Shown here one piece after another: positions 15,355 through 23,585 of a stretch of DNA of 64,000 bases; within the stretch, counting starts at the first letter, position 1; every line of letters begins with the position of its first letter. The stretch lies in NCBI GenBank assembly GCA_017511605.1, contig JAFWJL010000008.1:201468-265467 (forward strand), written 5' to 3'. The notes below the pieces were generated by a model. It was given only the letters and a program-made list of their open reading frames with translations, did not search any database and had not been told where the DNA came from. Source of the stretch: Bacilli bacterium (GTDB lineage: Bacteria; Bacillota_I; Bacilli_A; RF39; UBA660). The translations under genes were made by a program, and so were the position numbers.

Positions 15355-16281
15355 TTACATTTCTCCTCTATATAAATATAATTTTTTAACAAATGGTGAA
15401 TAATCCACTTTTGATAAATCCATATTCTTGTTTTCAGCAAGATGTTTTGCTAGATACATAGAACATATTGTATCATAAAAGTCATTACAAATGTTAATTC
15501 CATCTTCACCTTTATAATATTTATTGATTTTAACTATTTCAGTATAATAATTTTTTGCATTTTCTAATATTAGTCTATCTAATTCTTTGCCACTATCAAA
15601 CATAATTAATCCATTATTTGATTTATATGATAAAGTTGTTCTACCATGGCAATAATCATATTTATCATGAATTACTGGTGTGGCAATACCTGATTCAGTC
15701 ATAGTAGATTCTAGAAAATGTGATGCAGTCATACTATCATATCCAGTTAATATTTCATATACTTTATTATGATGAATATTAAGATCTTCTTCTTTTACTT
15801 TCCAAAACATTCTTTCTATTAAAACTTCTAGTTCGCCTCTAATTGGTATTTCTTTTACGTATAGTAAAATAGCCATTGGCATTAATGTAGATGCTAATGA
15901 GATAAAACTATGTTCTTTTTCTATTGTATTATTATATTTAATATTTACTACATTATCATAGTCATTTTCTCCGTTAGTGAATATATATATTTTTTTATTC
16001 TTATTTAATAAGTTTTCTATTGTATAACCTTTCCCTCTATAACTAAATACTATTATATTATCAATATTATCTAGATTCATATAATTTAAATCTCTACTGC
16101 TTCTAACATTAGGTATATTTAGTGCTTTTGAAGCAAATGTAGCTACTACACCTGAGCCTCCTGCACCTACTAAAACAGTATTCCCTTTTATACTTTCTAA
16201 TTGTTGTTTAATAGCTAATAAATCGCTTTTTCTTAATGTATCTATTACCCTTTCATATAATAATTCAAAATTTTCTTTCAT
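15355..16281 (-). CDS. SIS-domain (sugar isomerase fold) protein
   Basis: A 308-residue protein with one clear SIS domain: VLVGAGGSGVVATFASKAL (about 36-54), followed by IIVFSYRGKGYTIENL (family SxSGxTxE, here altered to SYRGKGYTIE) and the HSFISLASTLMPM block. SIS domains bind phosphosugars or their mimics, as isomerases or sensors. It pairs with the HAM1-like gene one base after it. A hairpin in front of it covers its ribosome site (16287-16318). The precise activity is unknown. Confidence 0.75.
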   Translation of the reverse strand: MKENFELLYERVIDTLRKSDLLAIKQQLESIKGNTVLVGAGGSGVVATFASKALNIPNVRSSRDLNYMNLDNIDNIIVFSYRGKGYTIENLLNKNKKIYIFTNGENDYDNVVNIKYNNTIEKEHSFISLASTLMPMAILLYVKEIPIRGELEVLIERMFWKVKEEDLNIHHNKVYEILTGYDSMTASHFLESTMTESGIATPVIHDKYDYCHGRTTLSYKSNNGLIMFDSGKELDRLILENAKNYYTEIVKINKYYKGEDGINICNDFYDTICSMYLAKHLAENKNMDLSKVDYSPFVKKLYLYRGEM

Positions 16282-16286
16282 AAAAA

Positions 16287-16318
16287 CCTCCTTGAGTTTT
16301 TTATATCACTTAAGGAGG
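16287..16318 (-). promoter_or_regulatory. Hairpin that masks the ribosome site of the SIS gene
   Basis: Arms CCTCCTTGAGT (16287-16297) and ACTTAAGGAGG (16308-16318) pair in ten of eleven positions with a 10-base loop. On the transcript the second arm contains AAGGAGG, the Shine-Dalgarno of the SIS gene (ATG at 16281), so folding would hide it behind an anti-Shine-Dalgarno. Five T follow, so partial termination between the WYL gene and the SIS gene is the alternative. Confidence 0.55.
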
Positions 16319-16333
16319 AAGTATTTCGTCTAC

Positions 16334-16918
16334 TTAAAATTTTTCTTCTAATAATTCAATATTATTTATTCTTTTTAATTCAAAATGCCTTAAATCTTTT
16401 CTTAATTCACAATACGCTGCACATCCCCATCCTGAATTATATAGAAACATATCATACGGTCTTATAATACGATTTTGATTACCATTAGTATATGAATAAT
16501 AATTTATTTTTACTTTTCTGTGTTCTTTAATAGCCCTATTTAGTAAATTATAATATTTTTTTGTATCTTCTCCTAGTTCTATATTTTCATTTTTAGAATC
16601 AAAATATACTCCATGAACTTTATCAGCTATGATATCTAGTTTCTCTTGATTTTCTTTATTTACTTTTAAATTACTCAGAAATTTATAATCATCAATAGAA
16701 AACTTTCTAGATGGAATTCTAATACTTTGATTTAATACATATCCACCATATGGGCCCATAATTGTATCTATATATATTCCTGCTTTTTCTAAATCATCTT
16801 TATATGATCTAATCATTCTTTCTGATACTTCTAATTCTTGGGCTAATTCTTTAATGCTATATTTTCTACCATTTTCTAAATATTGTAACATTAATAAAGC
16901 GTTAGAAACCTTAGACAT
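16334..16918 (-). CDS. HTH-WYL transcriptional regulator (YafY type)
   Basis: A 194-residue regulator. N-terminal HTH_11-type helix-turn-helix (YSIKELAQELEVSERMIRSY, residues about 20-39, then AGIYIDTIMGPYGGY, the usual wing), and a WYL domain from about 130 (IKEHRKVKINYYSYTNGN ... RPYDMFLYNSGWGCAAYCELR ... FELKRI). WYL domains sense nucleic-acid or nucleotide ligands and occur in regulators of defence and repair genes. It ends the operon whose first gene has palindromes in its promoter, so autoregulation is likely. Shorter than most YafY proteins (about 300), lacking the C-terminal extension. Confidence 0.85.
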   Translation of the reverse strand: MSKVSNALLMLQYLENGRKYSIKELAQELEVSERMIRSYKDDLEKAGIYIDTIMGPYGGYVLNQSIRIPSRKFSIDDYKFLSNLKVNKENQEKLDIIADKVHGVYFDSKNENIELGEDTKKYYNLLNRAIKEHRKVKINYYSYTNGNQNRIIRPYDMFLYNSGWGCAAYCELRKDLRHFELKRINNIELLEEKF

Positions 16919-16937
16919 AATATCACCTTCTTTTATA

Positions 16938-17660
16938 TTAATCTAAATAATCGATATATCTCTTTTTATCTATTGATTTTAAATCTATATGTAAATCATT
17001 TAATAATTTAAATAATTCATTATATTCTTCTTCATATGAAGTATATTTCTTTACTTCTATTTCTACAAATCTACCTATATTTTCTACTTCATCGAAAGAT
17101 ATTTCATATTTATTCTTATATAAGTATTTTTCTCTTGTTTTATTTATTTCACCTTTTATTTGTAAATCTATATGTTCTAATATTAATGCTAAATTAGTAG
17201 CATTATCTACTATAGTTTCATATTCTTCACATAAATTTTTATCTGTGGTTTTTTTATAATTTAATACATATACATTGTTTTCTTTTCTTATACGTAAATA
17301 TTCTTTATTAAATTTTCTTAGTTTTGATTCATAATATATTGCACTATGTTCTTCTTTTCCTAAATATATAGAATCTTTTTTTATTAGATTTAATATTCTA
17401 TTTGATTCCCATTCTGATACTTTTACTTTTACTTCTAATTCTAGATTATTTGAATTAGAATACTCATCTAGTGCTAGTAAATAAAAACTTATATTAAATA
17501 TATTGGCCATTTTAAATAATAAATCTAAATCTGGTATTGTTCTGTCATTTTCCCAACTAGAAATAGTTTTATCTGAGACTGATAGTAATTCGCCTAATTT
17601 GCTTTGACTTAAATTACTTTTAATTCTATATTTTTGAATTTTATTTCCTAATGATTCCAT
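16938..17660 (-). CDS. XRE helix-turn-helix fused to a CYTH domain
   Basis: A 240-residue fusion. Residues 5-61 form an XRE-type HTH (QKYRIKSNLSQSKLGELLSV ... KTISSWENDRTIPDLDLL). From residue 74 a CYTH domain begins with the signature ELEVK (74-78), followed by YLRIRKENNVYVLNYKK, EYETIVDN, RFVEIEVKK and a C-terminal helix, the order seen in class IV adenylate cyclase/ThTPase proteins. The protein is probably a transcription factor that binds, or acts on, a triphosphate compound. It sits between a nucleotidyltransferase and a WYL regulator in the same transcript. I know of no characterised XRE-CYTH regulator. Confidence 0.8.
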   Translation of the reverse strand: MESLGNKIQKYRIKSNLSQSKLGELLSVSDKTISSWENDRTIPDLDLLFKMANIFNISFYLLALDEYSNSNNLELEVKVKVSEWESNRILNLIKKDSIYLGKEEHSAIYYESKLRKFNKEYLRIRKENNVYVLNYKKTTDKNLCEEYETIVDNATNLALILEHIDLQIKGEINKTREKYLYKNKYEISFDEVENIGRFVEIEVKKYTSYEEEYNELFKLLNDLHIDLKSIDKKRYIDYLD

Positions 17661-17669
17661 AAGTACTCC

Positions 17670-18500
17670 TTAAATATATTTAATATAATACTTCATTTCG
17701 TCTAATATTATAACATTATTATCATAATCATAGTTACCATATATTTCAATTTTATCATTTATTCTTGCGAAACTTTGAAATTTCCATAATGGTGTAATTA
17801 TTTCAAATTCTTTACCATCTATTAAACATTTAGCTCTTCTTGGCAAAAAATCTGTATAAGTGTCATCTATTATTTCTACTATTTTTATATCGTCAATACC
17901 CTGCTTTTCTGGAGTTATATAATTATCTACTATAAACCTTGGGGTTGATAGTACTCCATTATCTAGTTCTACTCCACTCCAATTTCTTTCTATTATTTTC
18001 TTTAAGCTACATTTTTCTGAATATATTTTTTTATGCTTATTATATTGTTTTTCTATGTGTTCTTTTGTGATACTGGTAGCATTAATATATTCTTTTATAT
18101 ATTCAATATTTTTATAATACTTTTTAAAATTATCAAGTCCATATATTACAAAATCTACATCTTTTGTAACATCAAATCCTATTAAGAATGATCCAAAAAT
18201 ACCTATGTCATCTATTCCCACTTTTTGTAGTCCTTCTACATATTTTTGCCATATCATTGGTATTTCTTTTAATCTTTTATTAAAGCATTCTCTGGGTTTA
18301 AATACTCTTTTGTATGTAGGTATTTTTATGAGACCATTACAGTTTTGTTTTATATAGTTTTTCTTGGTTATATTGTTATATCTATTACCATTAGTATCAG
18401 TTTTATACACCATATATCCATAATAATTTTCTTTTGTAATATTACTTATAATCCAAAAATTATCATCATAATCTAATATATAATCAAGTAATTCTATCAT
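17670..18500 (-). CDS. Nucleotidyltransferase-fold protein
   Basis: A 276-residue protein. The nucleotidyltransferase motif is GIFGSFLIGFDVTKDVDFVIYG (residues about 99-120; hG[GS]x9-13Dh[DE]h), giving the GS pair and a D-V-D metal site. The C-terminal 60 residues (RRAKCLIDGKEFEIITPLWKF ... GNYDYDNNVIILDEM) form a beta-rich region. Such proteins transfer a nucleotide to protein, RNA or small molecules, and resemble the predicted nucleotidyltransferases of archaea. The gene overlaps the radical SAM gene by four bases. Substrate unknown. Confidence 0.72.
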   Translation of the reverse strand: MIELLDYILDYDDNFWIISNITKENYYGYMVYKTDTNGNRYNNITKKNYIKQNCNGLIKIPTYKRVFKPRECFNKRLKEIPMIWQKYVEGLQKVGIDDIGIFGSFLIGFDVTKDVDFVIYGLDNFKKYYKNIEYIKEYINATSITKEHIEKQYNKHKKIYSEKCSLKKIIERNWSGVELDNGVLSTPRFIVDNYITPEKQGIDDIKIVEIIDDTYTDFLPRRAKCLIDGKEFEIITPLWKFQSFARINDKIEIYGNYDYDNNVIILDEMKYYIKYI

Positions 18501-19675
18501 ATTAATTGTTCCCTGTTTAAGATTAAATTAGTTATTGAGAAGTGTTTTATATTTTGTTTTTTCATTTCTTTTAAAATAATATTTCTTCTTCTTAATTTTT
18601 CTTCATTACTAATTTTATTATTCATTACTGATGATTCTGTATTGGGTCTATCATTATACATAAATACTTTTACTCTATCAAATAATCCTGTTTTTATAAG
18701 ATTTAGAGTTTTATTAAAATCAGTTTCTGTTTCTCCTGGAAATCCTACTATTACATGAGTATTAATCTTTATATTTTTATTATTTCTTTTTATTTCTTTT
18801 ATATTTTCTATTACTTTATCTATATTATATGGTCTTTTCATTAAATTTAATATACGTTGTGAACCGCTTTGAATTGGTACTGTTATATAAATGAATTTTT
18901 TATCCTTTAAACATTCTATTACTTTTCTAGTTATACCATTAGGGTTAAATTCTGGGATTGAGAAAGAAATGTCTTTTTTTATTTTTATTACTTCACTTAA
19001 TAATTCTTCTAAAGATGAGTTAATGTCAGTACCATAAGCTGATGCATCATCAGAATTTAATCCAAATAATTTATAACCTCTATCTATTCCATCATAGATT
19101 GCTTCTTTTATTTCTTCAATACTTCTACTTTTCAATTTAGTAGTAAACTTTTCAGAACAATATGCACATTTACCTCTACATCCACTAGATATTTGTAGGT
19201 AACAGACTTTATTTCTTTTTAATCTATATTCTATATGTTTGCTTTTAAAAAATATTCTATTTAATCTATATATTATTTCTTTATTTAATGGCAATTTATC
19301 TGTTACTGTGGTAGCTTTTGATTTTATATTTTTATTAAACTTAAAGTATCTTTTTATTTCATCTATATCTCTACCGAAAGTTATTATATTTGAATTTAAC
19401 TTTAAAATATCTTCTTTTCTTATACTTGGTAAACATCCTATTACTATTAATTTTTGTTTATTATTTAATTTACTTATAAGTTCTTTAATATAATTCATAA
19501 AGTATTCTTCTTTTGTTTTTAAAAAACTACAGGTATTTATAATTATATAATTAGCTTTTTCTATATTTTTAGATTCTTGTATATTATTTATAATAAATAA
19601 ATTTCTAATATCTTCTCCATATAATTTAACTCTTGTACAAGTACTTTTATTAATTATGTAGAAACTCTTCAACAT
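18497..19675 (-). CDS. MiaB-like radical SAM protein (methylthiotransferase family) lacking a TRAM domain
   Basis: A 392-residue protein with the two-part build of methylthiotransferases. The N-terminal UPF0004 domain keeps three cysteines (TCTRVKLYGED near 13, INTCSF near 48, IGCLPS near 80) for the auxiliary cluster; the radical SAM core has CRGKCAYC near residue 170 and the LNSDDASAYG, VPIQSGSQRIL and VGFPGETETDF motifs. The normal C-terminal TRAM RNA-binding domain is missing: the chain ends after the HFSI segment. Sulfur insertion (methylthiolation) is expected, but the target may not be a tRNA or S12. It overlaps both neighbours, with AAAGGAGG nine bases before its ATG. Confidence 0.83.
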   Translation of the reverse strand: MLKSFYIINKSTCTRVKLYGEDIRNLFIINNIQESKNIEKANYIIINTCSFLKTKEEYFMNYIKELISKLNNKQKLIVIGCLPSIRKEDILKLNSNIITFGRDIDEIKRYFKFNKNIKSKATTVTDKLPLNKEIIYRLNRIFFKSKHIEYRLKRNKVCYLQISSGCRGKCAYCSEKFTTKLKSRSIEEIKEAIYDGIDRGYKLFGLNSDDASAYGTDINSSLEELLSEVIKIKKDISFSIPEFNPNGITRKVIECLKDKKFIYITVPIQSGSQRILNLMKRPYNIDKVIENIKEIKRNNKNIKINTHVIVGFPGETETDFNKTLNLIKTGLFDRVKVFMYNDRPNTESSVMNNKISNEEKLRRRNIILKEMKKQNIKHFSITNLILNREQLI

Positions 19676-20210
19676 ATAAATATACCTCCTTTAAAGTATT
19701 TGTTAAATTTGTTGAAAGAATGTTAATTTGATTATTACTTAGTAAATATTTTTTGATTATTTCTATTACATTAATGTTTTCTATCCAATTACTTTTTCTT
19801 ATTTTTTCTTTTTCGTTATATCTTTGCAGTAATTCTTCTTTTTCAGCGTATATATTTAAGTAAATAACTTCATATTTTTTAGATAATTCAGTATACATTT
19901 CTTTATTTACTGTAGCTCCTTCTATAATGATTGTTTTATCTTCAATATTATTTATTAAGCTTTCTATATATTTATTAATTACTCTAGAATGTTTTAAATA
20001 TGCTTCTATTGGGGCTAAATCCTCTATTTTAGAAGCGTTATGTGTTGTGGTATATAAATACCTTTCTTTGTCTTTATTCTTAAAAATTTTAAGGGTTTGT
20101 TTAATTATATCTATATTAATGATTGTATAAATATTGTATTTGATTGCTAGATAATTAGATATAGTAGATTTACCTACTCCGGGAACTCCCCCTAATAGTA
20201 TTATTTTCAT
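19650..20210 (-). CDS. P-loop NTPase, small-molecule kinase-like
   Basis: A 186-residue protein with Walker A GGVPGVGKST (residues 7-16) and a Walker B-like strand IIIEGATVN. The pattern GGxPGxGKST plus VIYLNIYAEKEELLQRY resembles 2-phosphoglycerate kinase-like and other AAA_33/zeta-type kinases that phosphorylate small molecules. It begins one base after the oxidoreductase stop and overlaps the radical SAM start by 26 bases, so all are co-translated. Substrate unknown. Confidence 0.75.
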   Translation of the reverse strand: MKIILLGGVPGVGKSTISNYLAIKYNIYTIINIDIIKQTLKIFKNKDKERYLYTTTHNASKIEDLAPIEAYLKHSRVINKYIESLINNIEDKTIIIEGATVNKEMYTELSKKYEVIYLNIYAEKEELLQRYNEKEKIRKSNWIENINVIEIIKKYLLSNNQINILSTNLTNTLKEVYLYVEEFLHN

Positions 20211-20211
20211 A

Positions 20212-21060
20212 TTACACTCCTTTTAATAATTCTTTATGTAATATAATTGAATGTTTAAAATTATTATTTTTCTTATAATCTTTTATTACACCAGAATAAT
20301 GATTATACATTCTATTTCCCTTTGCTTTATATAATATTTTATTATTAGTTAAATCTATTACTTCTTGATTCATACTATCTAATCTAATTGTTCTATCATC
20401 GTATTCTAAATCTATGTATTTTTTACTTTTTTTGTTATTCCATTCTACTTCAATTATGGTTTCTATATTATTAGTTATAAAGATTGATTTAGAATAATAA
20501 TCATATATATCTCCATCATAGAATTTCTTTTCTGTTTTTATAAATTTAATATTATATCCAAACATTCTACATATAGCTGACAATGGATTAATTACTTCAT
20601 CTAAGTATGATCCGCCTAACGATATTTGATCTTTTTTAATATGACTATTAGAAACATAATTATCACTTATATATGAATAAATATGATTGGGTCTTTTGTT
20701 GATTTTCTTTATAAAATAATCTATTTCTTTTCCAAAAGCAAAATGAAGTGAACTGTATATATGTAAATTATTAATATTAATTAATTCTTTTAATTCTTTT
20801 AAATTAGTGACCATTGGTTTTTCAAGAATTATTTTTTTATTATTTAATTTTTTTAATATTTCTAAATGCTTTTTAGGTGGTACTAATACGAATACTAATG
20901 AATTGTTTAATTTTTTATAATCTGATATAGCGTTATATTGAATCTGTTTTTTTTGATCAATATCACATAATTCAATATCCTTAAAATTATCTTTTAAGAC
21001 TTTTTCTTGATGAATAAAAGCATGTCCTAAACCTATTACAGATACATTCTTTTCAATCAT
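20212..21060 (-). CDS. Gfo/Idh/MocA-family oxidoreductase
   Basis: A 282-residue NAD(P)-dependent dehydrogenase-like protein. The N-terminal Rossmann motif is VSVIGLGHAFIHQEK (glycine-rich but with GLGHA instead of GxGxxG), the family EKP motif is ILEKPMVTNL near residue 78-87, and SLHFAFGKEI plus SYLDEVINPLSAI follow, the position of the catalytic pair. These enzymes oxidise or reduce sugar- or inositol-like alcohols. First gene of the operon with a kinase, a radical SAM enzyme and a nucleotidyltransferase, suggesting assembly of a nucleotide-linked modified small molecule. Confidence 0.8.
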   Translation of the reverse strand: MIEKNVSVIGLGHAFIHQEKVLKDNFKDIELCDIDQKKQIQYNAISDYKKLNNSLVFVLVPPKKHLEILKKLNNKKIILEKPMVTNLKELKELININNLHIYSSLHFAFGKEIDYFIKKINKRPNHIYSYISDNYVSNSHIKKDQISLGGSYLDEVINPLSAICRMFGYNIKFIKTEKKFYDGDIYDYYSKSIFITNNIETIIEVEWNNKKSKKYIDLEYDDRTIRLDSMNQEVIDLTNNKILYKAKGNRMYNHYSGVIKDYKKNNNFKHSIILHKELLKGV

Positions 21061-21080
21061 CTTTCTCTCCTTTCAACTTC

Positions 21081-21086
21081 ATTCTA
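21081..21086 (-). promoter_or_regulatory. -10 box of the 16-21 kb operon
   Basis: Minus strand TGCTAGAAT (TGn extension at 21087-21089). The -35 position falls beside the palindrome 21109-21125. Confidence 0.5.
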
Positions 21087-21088
21087 GC

Positions 21089-21106
21089 ATAGATATATTA
21101 ATCTAT
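21089..21106. promoter_or_regulatory. Promoter palindrome 2 of the 16-21 kb operon
   Basis: Arms ATAGAT and ATCTAT with a 6-base spacer, located in the -10/-35 spacer region. A protein bound here would block polymerase. Confidence 0.4.
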
Positions 21107-21108
21107 TT

Positions 21109-21125
21109 CTCTACAATATGTAGAG
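21109..21125. promoter_or_regulatory. Promoter palindrome 1 of the 16-21 kb operon
   Basis: A perfect 7-base inverted repeat CTCTACA-ATA-TGTAGAG just upstream of the -35 position. Candidate operator for the XRE-CYTH or WYL regulator encoded in the same operon. Confidence 0.5.
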
Positions 21126-21137
21126 TTAAAAAAATAA

Positions 21138-21167
21138 AAAAAAACTAAGTTTTTACTTAGTTTTTCT
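21138..21167 (-). terminator. Terminator of the 284-residue gene
   Basis: Stem AAAAACTAAGT / ACTTAGTTTTT around TTTT (21140-21165), A/T runs on both sides. The gene's TAA is in the loop. Confidence 0.78.
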
Positions 21168-22007
21168 TAATAACTTATTAATTAATTCCTGAGCATATTT
21201 AGAATCATGTTCTTTATTTTTAATAAAGTCTGGGGCTGTTTCCACACAATTATATATTGGGCCATACATAGTCATAGGCTTTTCATTATTGTAGTTTTTG
21301 CATATAAAGAAAAAATCATTGGTTATGGAAGGCATATTATAGTATGTATCAGTTCCAAAAACCATAGCAAATCCGCATGTGTCTTTAAATACTTTTGAAA
21401 ATACGTAACCGCATTCCTTATCTATTATTCTAAAATTACAAAATGCTTTATATGATGTATAAGCTACTCTAGGATCAACATTAACTATTTTTAACTCTAC
21501 TTCGTCTTCTAATTCTTTATTTAAATTTTCTACATATATTTTAGAAATAGATGCAGTAAGTTTATCAAATAATTCTATGTATTCATCATCAAGAATTCTA
21601 AAACTTTCTATATCTTCTAATGAATATTTTTTCTTTCTACCATTATTTGAAAGTTTCTTTATTTCACTTAAAGCTATTATTAGGTGTATTGAAAGATTTT
21701 CTATTCTTGTTTTTATATCTTCATCTAAATTTGTTTTTTTGTGATTATTTACTTCTTTGTTATTTATCATATAATCTACTAATGTGGGATTAAAGTTATG
21801 AGGAGATTCGATGTTACTACCTAATGAATATAATGCATAATATATATTATCTTTCTTTACTACATATTCTTTATCATAAGATTTATCTACTTCTATGTTA
21901 TTTTTCTTTAGATATTCGATGGATGCATTTATCTCTTCTTCTGTAGCAGTGCAACCATATCCTAAACACATTTTTAATACTAGATATTTCATAATATAAT
22001 TCTTCAT
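21153..22007 (-). CDS. Hypothetical protein, 284 residues
   Basis: No family recognised. A soluble protein whose middle third is helical and Lys/Glu-rich, and whose C-terminal third is compact and contains several Cys and aromatic residues (SYKAFCNFRI, KDTCGFAMVFGTDTYYNMP, FFFICKNY, GPIYNCVETAPDF). The N terminus MKYLVLKMCLGYGCTATEEE may be a strand-turn-helix. It is monocistronic, with a TATTAT-type -10 upstream and AGAGGTG before the start. Function unknown. Confidence 0.65.
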   Translation of the reverse strand: MKNYIMKYLVLKMCLGYGCTATEEEINASIEYLKKNNIEVDKSYDKEYVVKKDNIYYALYSLGSNIESPHNFNPTLVDYMINNKEVNNHKKTNLDEDIKTRIENLSIHLIIALSEIKKLSNNGRKKKYSLEDIESFRILDDEYIELFDKLTASISKIYVENLNKELEDEVELKIVNVDPRVAYTSYKAFCNFRIIDKECGYVFSKVFKDTCGFAMVFGTDTYYNMPSITNDFFFICKNYNNEKPMTMYGPIYNCVETAPDFIKNKEHDSKYAQELINKLLRKTK

Positions 22008-22063
22008 ATAACACCTCTAGATGTTTATTTATAATAACATAGCAATTTTTTTATTACAATAAA

Positions 22064-22083
22064 AAACTAGATTTATCTAGTCT
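22064..22083 (-). terminator. Terminator of the AAA ATPase unit
   Basis: ACTAGA-TTTA-TCTAGT hairpin with A/T runs. The ATPase TAG (22077-22079) lies inside the stem. Confidence 0.75.
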
Positions 22084-22823
22084 TTATCAAATAATTTATG
22101 TTGTACCAAATCAGGCGAATCAATATACATTTTATATATTGAATATATTTCGGTATCTTTATATTCTATTTCTTTGAAATTATTATTTAAATCTAATATT
22201 TTGCCATCACGATAACTTATTAATATTGGTGAGTGTGTCGCTATTATAAATTGACTACCTTCTTTTGCGAGTTCATCTATTAGGCATAGTAATGACAATT
22301 GCCTTTGCGGGGAAAGTGCGGCTTCAGGTTCATCCAATATATATAATCCATGATCACTAAATCTATTTTGAACTAATTGTATAAATGATTCTCCATGAGA
22401 ACAATTATGTAGATTACCTCCATAAGATCTTAATAGTGCAGCAAACCCATCTTCCTTTACTAATCTTTCCATTTCAGTAGAAAAATTATAAAAACTTTCA
22501 GCTCTTAAAAAGAATTTGGTTTTAGGTCTATTAAAAGTAGATATTCTTAAATATTTTGATAAATTAGAAGTTGTATTATTTGTTTCATATCTAAAATTTT
22601 CAGTGCCACCTTCTGCAGGTAATCCTAATGCTACAGCAAGTGCTTCTATAAAAGTAGATTTACCAGTACCATTTTCTCCTACTAAGAATGTTACTTGTGT
22701 ATCAAAATTTAGTTCTTTAAAATTCTTAATAACTTCTATATTAAATGGGTATTCATCAAATGATTCTATTTTATTTCTTTCTAAGGTGACCTTTTTAATC
22801 ATTAGATTACTTTCTAGACTCAT
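22077..22823 (-). CDS. AAA/ABC-type ATPase (RecF/SMC-like, AAA_21/23)
   Basis: About 248 residues. Walker A FLVGENGTGKSTFIEAL, signature-like NCSHGESFIQL, Walker B LYILDEPEAALSPQRQLSLL and a switch His in IIATHSPIL define a stand-alone SMC/RecF-type ATPase head without a coiled coil. I place the start at ATG 22823 because AAAGGTGAT lies in front; a GTG at 22832 would start inside that site. Related proteins act in DNA repair, in defence systems, or as predicted ATPases of unknown role. It follows a HAD phosphatase and a cupin in one transcript. Confidence 0.85.
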   Translation of the reverse strand: MSLESNLMIKKVTLERNKIESFDEYPFNIEVIKNFKELNFDTQVTFLVGENGTGKSTFIEALAVALGLPAEGGTENFRYETNNTTSNLSKYLRISTFNRPKTKFFLRAESFYNFSTEMERLVKEDGFAALLRSYGGNLHNCSHGESFIQLVQNRFSDHGLYILDEPEAALSPQRQLSLLCLIDELAKEGSQFIIATHSPILISYRDGKILDLNNNFKEIEYKDTEIYSIYKMYIDSPDLVQHKLFDKD

Positions 22824-23571
22824 TGTAATCACCTTTCTTTTTTATGCATGTATTAATAAATTCATCATAATTAGAAATATAATAATCTGTAATATTACTA
22901 ATTTTTTCTCTATCAATATCTGCGTATTTATCATAAACATTAACTACTTCAATACCTGCATTATTTGCGGCTAAGACACCTGTGTATGAGTCTTCAAATA
23001 TTAAACATTCATCAGGATTGACATTTAAATAATCCATTATCATAAAATATATTTCAGGATCGGGTTTCTTTTTACTTGCTGTTTCTTTAGTAGTTATTAA
23101 GTCGAATGCTTCACTAATATTCATTTCTTCTAGCATTTTTTTATTTTCTTTATAATAAATTTCCAATTGAACTTGAGTAGTAACAGTAGCTAATACTAAA
23201 ATATATCCTAATCTTTTTAATTCTAATATTAGCTCTACGGCTTTTTCTTTAAATCCTATTTCGTTTTTTAATATTTCATTAGCAGTGTCTTTTCTAATAT
23301 CTGATAATTCATTTGGATTAGTGATGTTTAAATGATATTTATTAATTAAATAATCACAATATGCAATATATATGTCCGTACTAGGATTATTATTTAAAAA
23401 GTTATCTCTATCAATTTGTATAGTGTTTAAATCTATATTTGTTCCTGAATATTTTTCAATTAATTCTTGATCCGTAGTATTCCATATACCAATAGAGTCA
23501 ATAAGAGTACCATCAAGATCAAATATTATAACTTTTTTATTTTTAAGGTTTAATTCTTCTAATTTTTTCAT
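22807..23571 (-). CDS. HAD-superfamily hydrolase (phosphoglycolate phosphatase / beta-PGM-like)
   Basis: A 254-residue HAD hydrolase with a complete motif set: IIFDLDGTLIDSIGIW (both aspartates), ILVLATVTT, a Lys in KKKPDPEIYF and LIFEDSYTGVLAANNAG. The helical cap is of the C1 type. Expected reaction: dephosphorylation or phosphotransfer on a small phosphorylated sugar or acid. It sits 14 bases after a cupin gene and overlaps the ATPase start by 17 bases. Confidence 0.87.
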   Translation of the reverse strand: MKKLEELNLKNKKVIIFDLDGTLIDSIGIWNTTDQELIEKYSGTNIDLNTIQIDRDNFLNNNPSTDIYIAYCDYLINKYHLNITNPNELSDIRKDTANEILKNEIGFKEKAVELILELKRLGYILVLATVTTQVQLEIYYKENKKMLEEMNISEAFDLITTKETASKKKPDPEIYFMIMDYLNVNPDECLIFEDSYTGVLAANNAGIEVVNVYDKYADIDREKISNITDYYISNYDEFINTCIKKKGDYNESRK

Positions 23572-23585
23572 TAAAACACCTTCTG

